A DNA stretch of 5,280 nt from Candidatus Methanofastidiosia archaeon (lineage in GTDB: Archaea; Methanobacteriota_B; Thermococci; Methanofastidiosales; NM3): assembly GCA_020854925.1 (NCBI GenBank), contig JAHKLV010000077.1, positions 1-5,280 of the forward strand. The letters are read 5' to 3'. Positions 1-5,024 of the stretch are shown here, in pieces. A program made the position numbers and the translations under genes. A model generated the notes under the pieces. That model ran no database searches and had not been told where the DNA came from. It saw only the letters and a program-made list of their open reading frames with translations. Positions within the stretch are counted from its first letter, which is position 1. The number at the start of each line of letters is the position of its first letter.

Positions 1-792
1 ATCTGGTTTCGGCACATCCTTATCCTCATCTATCCTCTCTCGCCGGCGCTTCTCATCCCCGCTGACATCGCGGGTGTTGACGTCTACGATGTTATACCCT
101 ACCTGGTCCCCTTCTTTTTCCTTTTTACGGCAGTTGGGTACGTGACCCTTCTGCGAGACGTAAAGGGCGGAAATGCGACGCCAAAGTCAGGAAGGTGGAA
201 AATGGCCGCCACACCCCTGGCAATCATCCTCGCGGCACCGATTATCGACTTTTGCCTCAAGCGCTGGACCTCCCTACGCCCACCTGATGCGGCTACGCTT
301 GTTGCCGTGCTCATAGCAGTGATTGCTGCTGTAGCCATCGGCCGTGTCGACATGCGCCGATTCGCCTCGGCCTCCCGTCGCTCGCACCCAGAGAAGTTCT
401 TTGCCATCATCATGTGCATGTACTTTTTTATCGAGGTCTTCTCGAGGACCGAACTCGGGGCAGCCATAGGGGAGCTTGACGTACCCTTGGTGGTGCTCTG
501 TGTGGGCATCGGATTCTTCCTTGCCTTCATCGTGGGCAGAACGCAGCTGGCAGCCGTTGTCGTCTTTCCCGCCTATCTCGGCATCACGGGCGCTGCAGGC
601 ATTGGGCCCCTTGCCTTCACCCTGACGTACGTGAGCATCTTTTTGGGATATCTTATCTCCCCCCTCCATCCCTGTATCTCGGTATCGCTCGAATTCTTCG
701 ACACCACGCTCGTGCGCGCCATCCGCATCATGGCCCCGTCGGTCATGGGCATCCTCGGCCTGATGGCGGTGCTTTTCATGCTTCTCATATAG
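1..792 (+). CDS. DUF401 family integral membrane protein (C-terminal part)
   Basis: The frame is open from base 1 to the TAG at 790-792, so the window holds the last 263 residues and the N-terminus lies upstream. An internal GTG at 142 is not the start, because the reading frame before it is also membrane-protein-like. The fragment shows about eight hydrophobic segments, roughly at residues 30-50, 68-86, 98-114, 132-148, 161-179, 184-204, 205-221 and 245-263. Between the last two lies the motif SPLHPCISVSLEFF (residues 220-233), which resembles the conserved S-P-x-H-x-C / E-[YF]-F signature I associate with DUF401. DUF401 proteins are polytopic, common in archaea, and grouped with ion-transporter-like families; full-length members are about 400 residues. 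The substrate is unknown. The downstream BCAT gene lies on the same strand 78 bases away, but a strong hairpin and a separate putative TATA element lie between them, so co-transcription is uncertain. The family call is fairly secure; a transport role is inference. Confidence 0.85.
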   Translation: MWFRHILILIYPLSPALLIPADIAGVDVYDVIPYLVPFFFLFTAVGYVTLLRDVKGGNATPKSGRWKMAATPLAIILAAPIIDFCLKRWTSLRPPDAATLVAVLIAVIAAVAIGRVDMRRFASASRRSHPEKFFAIIMCMYFFIEVFSRTELGAAIGELDVPLVVLCVGIGFFLAFIVGRTQLAAVVVFPAYLGITGAAGIGPLAFTLTYVSIFLGYLISPLHPCISVSLEFFDTTLVRAIRIMAPSVMGILGLMAVLFMLLI

Positions 793-798
793 GGGCAG

Positions 799-830
799 CG
801 GGAGAGATGCTGCGGCACGGCATCCTCCCG
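799..830 (+). terminator. Long stem-loop after the DUF401 gene
   Basis: CGGGAG (799-804) pairs with CTCCCG (825-830), and GATGC (806-810) pairs with GCATC (820-824). Only one A (805) is bulged, and the loop is 9 bases (811-819). The structure starts 6 bases after the DUF401 stop. Unlike the other gene ends here it has no T-tract after it, only TGTTCGAAAC. It may be a weak terminator, a 3'-end stabilising structure, or a leader element for BCAT if the two genes are co-transcribed. The fold is visible in the sequence; its role is inferred. Confidence 0.4.
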
Positions 831-840
831 TGTTCGAAAC

Positions 841-870
841 CCTAATAAAGGAATAGATGCAGTAACCCCT
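841..870 (+). promoter_or_regulatory. Putative TATA element for BCAT, leaderless type
   Basis: An AT-rich TAATAAAG (843-850) sits in GC-rich surroundings, centred about 25 bases before the ATG at 871. That is the normal distance from an archaeal TATA box to the transcription start, so the mRNA may begin at or next to the start codon. No GGTGAT-like ribosome binding site is visible between 851 and 870, which fits leaderless translation. The box is weak and does not match the TTTATATA consensus closely. Confidence 0.35.
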
Positions 871-1932
871 ATGGCAATACGAATAGAGAAACGAACTACG
901 AGCAAGTTGGGCGACGTTGATTTTGACAACCTTGTCTTTGGGAAGATCTTTTCCGACCATATGTTCATCGCCGACTACCGCGACGGCGCCTGGCAGGATG
1001 CCCGGGTCGTCCCGTACCAGAATCTCCAGATGCCACCGGCAAACATGACCCTTCATTACGCACAGTCAATCTTTGAGGGCATGAAGGCATACTACCAGAA
1101 ATCGGGCAAGGTCTGCATCTTCCGCCCCGACGACCATGCGCAGCGCATCAACGAGTCGGCGGACCGCATGTGCATCCCGCGCATCGACCCAGACCTTTTC
1201 AAGAAGGGCCTGTTCGCCCTCATCGACATCGACAGGGAGTGGGTCCCGAAAAAGGAAGGTGACTCGCTCTACATACGGCCCTTTGTCTTTGCCACCGACG
1301 AGCACCTCGGCCTCCGGCCTTCGCACACCTACTCCTTCATGATAATCACCACCCCCGTGTCGGCCTACTACGGCAAAGGCCTCCCGGCCATCTCCCTCAT
1401 GTCCTCGGGCGAATACGTGCGCGCAGGGGAAGGGGGCACCGGCGAGGCGAAGGCCGCAGGGAACTATGCCGCCAGCCTCTATCCCCTTGAACTGGCACAA
1501 AAGGAAGGATACGACCAGACCCTTTGGCTCGACGGCAAGGAGCACCGCTACGTCGAGGAATGCGGGACCATGAACATCTTCTTCCGCTTCAACGACGAGC
1601 TCGTGACCCCCGACCTCGACGGCTCCATCCTTCGCGGCCTCACCCGGGACTGCGTGATGACGCTCGCGAAGGAATGGGGCTACACCGTGTCAGAGCGCAA
1701 GGTCCCCATCGAGGAGGTCATGGAAGGCGCGAAGAACGGGACGCTCAAGGAGGCGTTCGGTACGGGCACCGCGGCCATCATATCCCCCGTCGGGAAAATC
1801 CGCCACGATGCTGAGGTGGTCACCGTGGGCGACGGCGCTGCAGGCGAGCTTTCACAGCGCCTCTTTGCCGAACTGAGCGCCATACGCCACGGCGGCATCG
1901 AGGATACGCACAACTGGTGCGCCCTCATCTGA
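871..1932 (+). CDS. ilvE: Branched-chain amino acid aminotransferase
   Basis: This 353-residue fold-type IV PLP enzyme transfers an amino group between Leu, Ile or Val and 2-oxoglutarate. It makes the last step of branched-chain amino acid synthesis and the first step of their breakdown, in the cytosol. The N-terminal F-G-K-I-F-S-D-H-M-F (23-32), the H-Y-A-Q-S-I-F-E-G-M-K-A-Y stretch (62-74) and Y-I-R-P-F (134-138) are typical of the longer BCAT class. The PLP lysine is expected at K194 in GEAKAAGNYAAS (191-202). L-W-L-D (218-221) and V-E-E-C-G-T-M-N-I-F (228-237) follow, and a G-T-G-T-A (298-302) phosphate-binding turn lies near the C-terminus. The length is close to the roughly 355-365 residues of this class. 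ATG 871 is the first start codon in frame after the upstream TAG at 790. There is no clear ribosome binding site, so leaderless translation is likely. A strong terminator follows at 1960. D-amino acid transaminase and ADC lyase are related folds but lack this N-terminal region. Confidence 0.96.
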   Translation: MAIRIEKRTTSKLGDVDFDNLVFGKIFSDHMFIADYRDGAWQDARVVPYQNLQMPPANMTLHYAQSIFEGMKAYYQKSGKVCIFRPDDHAQRINESADRMCIPRIDPDLFKKGLFALIDIDREWVPKKEGDSLYIRPFVFATDEHLGLRPSHTYSFMIITTPVSAYYGKGLPAISLMSSGEYVRAGEGGTGEAKAAGNYAASLYPLELAQKEGYDQTLWLDGKEHRYVEECGTMNIFFRFNDELVTPDLDGSILRGLTRDCVMTLAKEWGYTVSERKVPIEEVMEGAKNGTLKEAFGTGTAAIISPVGKIRHDAEVVTVGDGAAGELSQRLFAELSAIRHGGIEDTHNWCALI

Positions 1933-1959
1933 CCACCGCCACCGCCTAATAATATCGAA

Positions 1960-1993
1960 GCATCTGCCCCGGCAGATGCCCTCTTTTCTTTGT
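1960..1993 (+). terminator. Intrinsic-type terminator after BCAT
   Basis: GCATCTGCC (1960-1968) and GGCAGATGC (1971-1979) form a perfect 9-base inverted repeat; in practice about 8 bp of stem with a 4-base loop. It is followed at once by the pyrimidine run CCTCTTTTCTTTG (1980-1992). It starts 28 bases after the BCAT stop and before the next promoter, so it separates the two units. Confidence 0.85.
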
Positions 1994-2045
1994 ATCATCC
2001 CCTGGCACCCCCCGGAACCCGTTCATGATGAATCCCCATGAGCGT

Positions 2046-2062
2046 GCACGATGCCATCGTGC
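2046..2062. repeat. Perfect 17-bp inverted repeat, candidate operator
   Basis: GCACGATG (2046-2053) and CATCGTGC (2055-2062) are exact reverse complements around one central C. It ends about 10 bases before the AT-rich element proposed as the TATA box of the CBS-HEPN gene (2073-2081), a typical place for an archaeal transcription factor site. There is no T-tract, so it does not look like a terminator. A shorter palindrome, TTCAT-G-ATGAA, lies just upstream at 2022-2032. The symmetry is seen directly; the operator role is inference. Confidence 0.5.
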
Positions 2063-2063
2063 G

Positions 2064-2115
2064 AAGGGAAAAGATACTAATGCATGCCGCCCAAATACGC
2101 CCGTGTGATGCTGCC
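2064..2115 (+). promoter_or_regulatory. Putative promoter and ribosome binding site of the CBS-HEPN gene
   Basis: A purine-rich stretch GAAGGGAAAA (2063-2072, BRE-like) runs into GATACTAAT (2073-2081), a weak TATA-like element centred 39 bases before ATG 2116. GTGAT (2105-2109) matches the core of the archaeal ribosome binding site GGTGAT, which appears in full before the lipoprotein gene, and lies 6 bases before that ATG. These signals support starting the protein at 2116 and not at the upstream in-frame ATG 2038. Confidence 0.4.
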
Positions 2116-2919
2116 ATGAAGACAGACACGGTCATATCATTGCTGTTAAACAAAATTCTCACCATCGATGAGATCATGTCCGACGAGATACTCTACTACG
2201 AGGATGTGCAGGACCGATTGCAGGAGTATGAGGACAAGGGCATCTCGTACCTGCCCCTCAGGAATGGGAAGGAATGTTACCACCTGGAGCACAAAAAGGT
2301 GGTACCCATCGCGCTGGAACAGATAATACCTCCCTACACGCGCCTCTTTGACGAGGGACTCAAGGAAAAGTTCAGGACCCATGAAGTGCTCTTCGTTAGT
2401 TATTATGGCTCGCTCCAGGGCATGGTTCACTTTTCTGACTACAACAGGGACGCCGCCATGATATACTGTTACGGCGTCCTTTTGGAGCTTGAGCGTACAC
2501 TCAGGCGTTTTTTGACTAAGAAAGGATTTACCAATGCAGATGTCGTGGCATACTTTCAATCAAGCCCAAAGAGCTACGACGATTTCAAGAGGCGGCACCG
2601 CCAAAAGCACGATGCCGACGACCGGGACGTCCTTGCTGCAGTGGACACCTTCGAACCGTTCCAGTCCTTCTTTCTTTCAGAGGTCATCTGGTTCATACAG
2701 CATCTCGTAAAGCAAAAAAAGATCGATGCACCGCTTCGGCTCAAAGAGGACGTGACCGCTTTCCGCAACATCATCATGCATGCCAAGTATCCCATACCCA
2801 ACGACGGGGACGCTGATGAGGATGGACTCATCTACCGGTACGAGGACTATGCCAATTTAATGGACACCGTAGCACATATCCACGACGTCATCAAGAACGT
2901 ACAGCGGTTGAGCAGGTAG
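2116..2919 (+). CDS. CBS-pair protein with C-terminal HEPN-like domain (RNxxxH motif)
   Basis: I do not recognise a named gene. From ATG 2116 the protein has 267 residues; an in-frame ATG at 2038 would add 26. Residues about 15-69 (T-I-D-E-I-M-S-D-E, then G-I-S-Y-L-P-L) and about 70-111 (L-F-V-S-Y-Y-G-S-L-Q-G-M-V-H-F-S-D-Y-N-R) read as two degenerate CBS repeats. In other proteins such repeats pair to bind adenine nucleotides. Residues about 113-265 are mostly helical. A first helix holds L-L-E-L-E-R-T-L-R-R-F-L (122-133), a highly charged loop follows (about 150-175), and a later helix carries F-R-N-I-I-M-H (216-222). R217-N218-x3-H222 fits the R-x4-6-H motif of HEPN RNases. A last helix ends the protein. 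HEPN domains act in RNA cleavage or binding in toxin-antitoxin, abortive-infection and RNA-processing settings. No antitoxin or nucleotidyltransferase partner lies next to it. The gene is flanked by terminators and appears monocistronic. CBS is likely, HEPN probable, RNase activity unproven. Confidence 0.75.
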   Translation: MKTDTVISLLLNKILTIDEIMSDEILYYEDVQDRLQEYEDKGISYLPLRNGKECYHLEHKKVVPIALEQIIPPYTRLFDEGLKEKFRTHEVLFVSYYGSLQGMVHFSDYNRDAAMIYCYGVLLELERTLRRFLTKKGFTNADVVAYFQSSPKSYDDFKRRHRQKHDADDRDVLAAVDTFEPFQSFFLSEVIWFIQHLVKQKKIDAPLRLKEDVTAFRNIIMHAKYPIPNDGDADEDGLIYRYEDYANLMDTVAHIHDVIKNVQRLSR

Positions 2920-2921
2920 CC

Positions 2922-2982
2922 GGCCTGTGGAATCACGGCCAGGGCATCACGGTGCCCTGTGGTTTCCCTGTGCGCCCTTTTT
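2922..2982 (+). terminator. Tandem hairpins and T-run after the CBS-HEPN gene
   Basis: Two stem-loops abut just after the stop codon. GGCC plus GTG (2922-2929, one bulged T) pairs with CACGGCC (2934-2940), and CAGGGCA (2940-2946) pairs with TGCCCTG (2953-2959). A run of five T follows at 2978-2982, about 18 bases after the second stem. The spacing is looser than at the other gene ends, so termination is likely but the exact element is uncertain. Confidence 0.5.
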
Positions 2983-3010
2983 GAGTTTAACGCATTTTGA
3001 ATATATTCTC

Positions 3011-3050
3011 ATATATTTATATACGAGCATGTCTTCCGACTATCGGTGAT
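3011..3050 (+). promoter_or_regulatory. Strong TATA box and GGTGAT ribosome binding site of the lipoprotein gene
   Basis: TTTATATA (3016-3023) matches the archaeal TATA consensus and sits in an AT-only tract (3011-3023). Another AT-rich block, ATATATT (3000-3007), lies upstream and could be a second box. The centre is about 35 bases from ATG 3054, which predicts a leader of about ten bases. GGTGAT (3045-3050), complementary to an archaeal 16S rRNA 3' end, stands 3 bases before the ATG and fixes the start. This is the clearest promoter in the window. Confidence 0.75.
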
Positions 3051-3053
3051 ACC

Positions 3054-3659
3054 ATGAATAAAACATACTATGCAATACCACTCGTCCTTATCGTGGCCTG
3101 CATTGCTGGCTGCATCTCGGGAGGAGATTCGTCTACCTACAAGGGCGAACTCGAAGATCTTGCCCTCGACACGGGGCTCCTACCCGAAGGGTGGTACGAC
3201 CACATGGAAATGGCTACCGTCGACACGTGCGTTCCCCCCATCGCTTCGGCGATAACGATTGAAGTCGCACATGCCTACAACCCAGGCAACGGTTACATCA
3301 CAGCCCGCCTCTTCCAGAATGTCACGCGCGCCACCGAGGGCGATGCCGGGTCCGTGTACACTACCTTCGTAACGGGGATGGTGGAACAATACGGTGAGGC
3401 GTGGCACACCCAGCATGAGGGGGACGCTAGTCTCTCCGAATACGCACATACCGTCATCGGAGACGACTCCTTTGCCTGTATCATCGAGACCGATGAAGTC
3501 ACCGACCCTGAGGAAGACGTACATGAGGAAATGACCCAGTACTACGTGGCCTTTGTGAACAAGGACATCGTCGTCACCATCCTGGTACAGGACTACCCCT
3601 CATTCATCGGCATGGAAGAAGTACTTGCCCTTGCAGCCGATATCTCGGGGCGCATCTGA
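3054..3659 (+). CDS. Small archaeal lipoprotein of unknown function
   Basis: The 201-residue product starts at ATG 3054, set by GGTGAT at 3045-3050. A longer reading from TTG 2997 would run through the TATA box and is rejected. Residues 1-20 form a lipoprotein signal: M-N-K-T, a hydrophobic core (7-17) and the lipobox I17-A18-G19-C20, so the mature chain would be anchored outside the membrane by Cys20. The mature part is acidic, with a D/E-rich stretch near 146-159. It has two further cysteines (C59, C142) that could form a disulfide, one N-x-T glycosylation sequon (N89-V-T) and alternating beta-like segments such as Y-Y-V-A-F-V-N-K-D-I-V-V-T-I-L-V (163-178). G-L-L-P-E-G-W (41-47) is reminiscent of small secreted methanogen proteins, but I cannot name a family. 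It lies between terminators, with its own promoter, so it is probably monocistronic. The lipoprotein call is strong; function is unknown. Confidence 0.88.
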   Translation: MNKTYYAIPLVLIVACIAGCISGGDSSTYKGELEDLALDTGLLPEGWYDHMEMATVDTCVPPIASAITIEVAHAYNPGNGYITARLFQNVTRATEGDAGSVYTTFVTGMVEQYGEAWHTQHEGDASLSEYAHTVIGDDSFACIIETDEVTDPEEDVHEEMTQYYVAFVNKDIVVTILVQDYPSFIGMEEVLALAADISGRI

Positions 3660-3690
3660 AGGGCGGTGCCCTTCCCTCTTTTCTTTTTCG
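3658..3690 (+). terminator. Terminator overlapping the lipoprotein stop codon
   Basis: GAAGGGC (3658-3664) and GCCCTTC (3668-3674) form a perfect 7-bp stem with loop GGT, followed by CCTCTTTTCTTTTTC (3675-3689). The stem begins inside the TGA stop codon (3657-3659), so the terminator is packed directly against the gene end. Confidence 0.85.
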
Positions 3691-3695
3691 TCATC

Positions 3696-3735
3696 CTTTT
3701 ATAGGTCCGTGTCAATATCGTACATGGTGTATACC
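3696..3735 (+). promoter_or_regulatory. Putative TATA box and ribosome binding site of the cupin gene
   Basis: CTTTTATAGG (3696-3705) contains TTTTATA, centred about 36 bases before ATG 3736, the same spacing as at the lipoprotein gene. GGTG (3726-3729) lies 6 bases before that ATG. An alternative ATG at 3724, four codons upstream, sits about 24 bases from the TATA centre and would suit a leaderless transcript, so the two starts are hard to separate. Confidence 0.5.
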
Positions 3736-4086
3736 ATGGAATGCGACTTGAAAGCAGCCAAAGCGCTCATCGGCAACGTCAGCACGCTGGCAGACCTTAT
3801 CGACTATCAGGCCGGTTCGGTGGTGAGCAGGACCATCATAGACAGGGATGTCGGCACGGTCACCCTCTTTGCCTTTGACAAGGGGGAAGGCCTCAGCGAA
3901 CATACCACACCCTTTGACGCCCTCGTCTATCTTGTCGATGGCTCGGCAGAGATCACCATCTCAGGAAAGAGGCACAAGCTCTCCGCAGGACAGATGATTA
4001 TCATGCCAGCAAACGAGCCGCATGCGCTGCGTGCACTTACGCCGTACAAGATGGTGCTCGTCATGATACGTTCAAACGAAAAATAG
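3736..4086 (+). CDS. Single-domain cupin protein
   Basis: A 116-residue one-domain beta-barrel cupin. Cupin motif 1 is G52-LSEHTTPFDALVYLVDG-S70: it keeps His56 but has Thr at the place of the second His of the usual H-x-H, and Asp61 near the place of the usual Glu. Motif 2 is G85-Q-M-I-I-M-P91-A-N-E-P-H96, with the expected His96. So a metal site, if present, would use a reduced ligand set (H56, possibly D61, H96). Small cupins like this are common in methanogens and anaerobes and may bind small ligands or act as isomerase or sensor domains; the substrate is unknown. ATG 3736 is chosen because GGTG lies 6 bases before it; ATG 3724 (120 residues) is possible. A reading from ATG 3625 would overlap the lipoprotein gene and its terminator, so it is rejected. 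The gene has its own promoter and converges on the nucleotidyltransferase 12 bases away. Fold certain, role unknown. Confidence 0.93.
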   Translation: MECDLKAAKALIGNVSTLADLIDYQAGSVVSRTIIDRDVGTVTLFAFDKGEGLSEHTTPFDALVYLVDGSAEITISGKRHKLSAGQMIIMPANEPHALRALTPYKMVLVMIRSNEK

Positions 4087-4111
4087 GGGTACAACCCCTT
4101 ACCCCTTTTTT
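4079..4111. terminator. Two-way terminator between convergent genes
   Basis: AGGGGT (4085-4090) and ACCCCT (4094-4099) form a 6-bp stem with loop ACA. On the plus strand it leads to a run of six T (4106-4111). On the minus strand it leads to ATTTTTCGTTTG, because five A lie at 4079-4083. The stem overlaps the cupin TAG (4084-4086) and touches the TAA of the minus-strand gene (4099-4101). The T-run on each strand is the Lys-coding A-run of the opposing gene. It can therefore serve both genes. Confidence 0.7.
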
Positions 4112-4947
4112 GCCACAATGGCATTCTCCACCACGTCGTGTTCAACCCGGGCGCCGAATCCGATAACGGAGTTCGTTATCGTGGCGTGGCGTACGGTAGC
4201 TCCGGAGAGGATCACCGAATGACTGATGTCGCTCTCTTCTACGCAGGCGTCGGGAGCTGATACGTATGCGGTCTTTGAGAGCGTGCAGTTGGCTTCTATG
4301 TACGACTCCCTCGTTCCCACATCATGCCATATCCCCTCATGGGCATGGGCTGCAAGCAGCCCTTTTTCTGCCAAACGGGGAAACACGTCCCGCTCGAGCG
4401 ATGAAGGCCCCTCTCCTGGAATGAAGGAAAAGACCTTTTTTGTACAGTAGTAGATACCGGCGTTGATGCGCCCTGGCGTATGATTTGAAGCCTCTTTTTC
4501 AGAAAAGGAGGTGACACGTCCGTCTTTCTCTTCTATCCTTCCGTACCGGGACACATCAGGTACGGGGACGGTGGCAAGCACACAGGATACCGACTTGTGT
4601 GCACAGGCTGCGAGCGTTTCGGGACGACAGTCACTGACGATGTCGCCGTTAAGCACCACGAATGAATCACCGAGAAGCTCCCGGGCATTCCGGACCGCAC
4701 CGCCGGTGCCAAGAGGCGTATCTTCGTGATTCACCACGACGTGACCAAGGTCTGTTTTGGAAAGAAACTCCCGAATCCTGTCCTCGAGGTAATTGGTCGC
4801 CAGGAATATCTCATCGCATGCTGAAAGCATGGCTACCTGGTGTTCAAGGATAGTGATGTTGTTGACGGGGAGGAGACACTTGGGTACCGTATACGTCAGG
4901 GGGCGTAGACGTGTGCCAAAGCCGCCCGCAAGCACAAGGGCTTTCAT
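4099..4947 (-). CDS. NDP-sugar pyrophosphorylase family nucleotidyltransferase
   Basis: This 282-residue protein belongs to the family that joins a nucleoside triphosphate and a sugar 1-phosphate to give an NDP-sugar and pyrophosphate, in the cytosol. The signature G-G-F-G-T-R-L-R-P-L-T is at 8-18 and P22-K23 follows. L-G-T-G-G-A-V (79-85) binds the base, L-N-G-D (99-102) has the metal-binding D102, and I-N-A-G (161-164) and W-H-D-V-G-T (207-212, D209) complete the active site. Residues about 226-280 (A-Y-V-S-A-P then I-S-H-S-V-I-L-S-G-A-T-V) form a short left-handed beta-helix tail. The overall pattern is closest to mannose-1-phosphate guanylyltransferase or glucose-1-phosphate thymidylyl/uridylyltransferase homologues, but the exact sugar and base cannot be read from sequence. 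One oddity: the usual N-K-P after P-V is N-I-T here (30-32). The start at 4947 is preceded by AAGGTAAC (4951-4958, minus). It is likely to feed cell-surface or glycoprotein sugars, which is inference. Confidence 0.93.
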   Translation of the reverse strand: MKALVLAGGFGTRLRPLTYTVPKCLLPVNNITILEHQVAMLSACDEIFLATNYLEDRIREFLSKTDLGHVVVNHEDTPLGTGGAVRNARELLGDSFVVLNGDIVSDCRPETLAACAHKSVSCVLATVPVPDVSRYGRIEEKDGRVTSFSEKEASNHTPGRINAGIYYCTKKVFSFIPGEGPSSLERDVFPRLAEKGLLAAHAHEGIWHDVGTRESYIEANCTLSKTAYVSAPDACVEESDISHSVILSGATVRHATITNSVIGFGARVEHDVVENAIVAKKG

Positions 4948-4950
4948 ACC

Positions 4951-4984
4951 GTTACCTTGTGACGCTGATATAAGAAGATATTGA
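4951..4984 (-). promoter_or_regulatory. Putative promoter and ribosome binding site of the nucleotidyltransferase gene
   Basis: On the minus strand CTTATATC (4967-4974) is a good TATA-like element centred about 24 bases from the ATG, and CAATATCT (4975-4982) is a second candidate about 32 bases away. AAGGTAAC (4951-4958) ends 3 bases before the ATG and may act as a ribosome binding site, which would favour the more distant box. The element follows the terminator of the upstream minus-strand gene, so transcription of the nucleotidyltransferase is probably independent. Confidence 0.5.
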
Positions 4985-5016
4985 AACGAAAAAAGAGGGG
5001 GGGCCGGGCGGCCCCC
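4985..5016 (-). terminator. GC-hairpin and T-tract terminator of the DUF1102-like gene
   Basis: Read on the minus strand, GGGGGCC (5016-5010) pairs with GGCCCCC (5005-4999), a perfect 7-bp all-GC stem with loop GCCC. It is followed by CCTCTTTTTTCG, from the A/G run at 4988-4998 on the plus strand. It begins 8 bases after the TAA stop. This is the most stable terminator in the window. Confidence 0.88.
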
Positions 5017-5024
5017 GTCATGCC

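Noticed and set aside
142..144. GTG 142 as the start of the DUF401 gene
   Set aside because: The frame is open back to base 1 and encodes hydrophobic, membrane-like residues, so the gene is cut by the window edge.
274..1056. 260-codon open frame on the minus strand across the DUF401-BCAT region
   Set aside because: It is antisense to two well-supported genes, spans their intergenic hairpin and has no domain-like pattern; an effect of GC-rich codon bias.
1066..1545. Minus-strand open frame inside BCAT
   Set aside because: It lies wholly within a gene with an intact PLP-enzyme signature and has no recognisable domain.
2046..2062. Palindrome as a terminator of BCAT
   Set aside because: A complete terminator already exists at 1960-1993, and no T-run follows the palindrome.
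2997..3053. Upstream TTG extension of the lipoprotein reading frame
   Set aside because: It would translate the TATA box and the ribosome binding site and place 19 extra residues before a good lipoprotein signal peptide.
3625..3735. ATG 3625 as start of the cupin gene
   Set aside because: It overlaps the lipoprotein gene and its terminator, and the extra residues are low-complexity Ser/Phe-rich; a promoter and GGTG site lie just before 3736.
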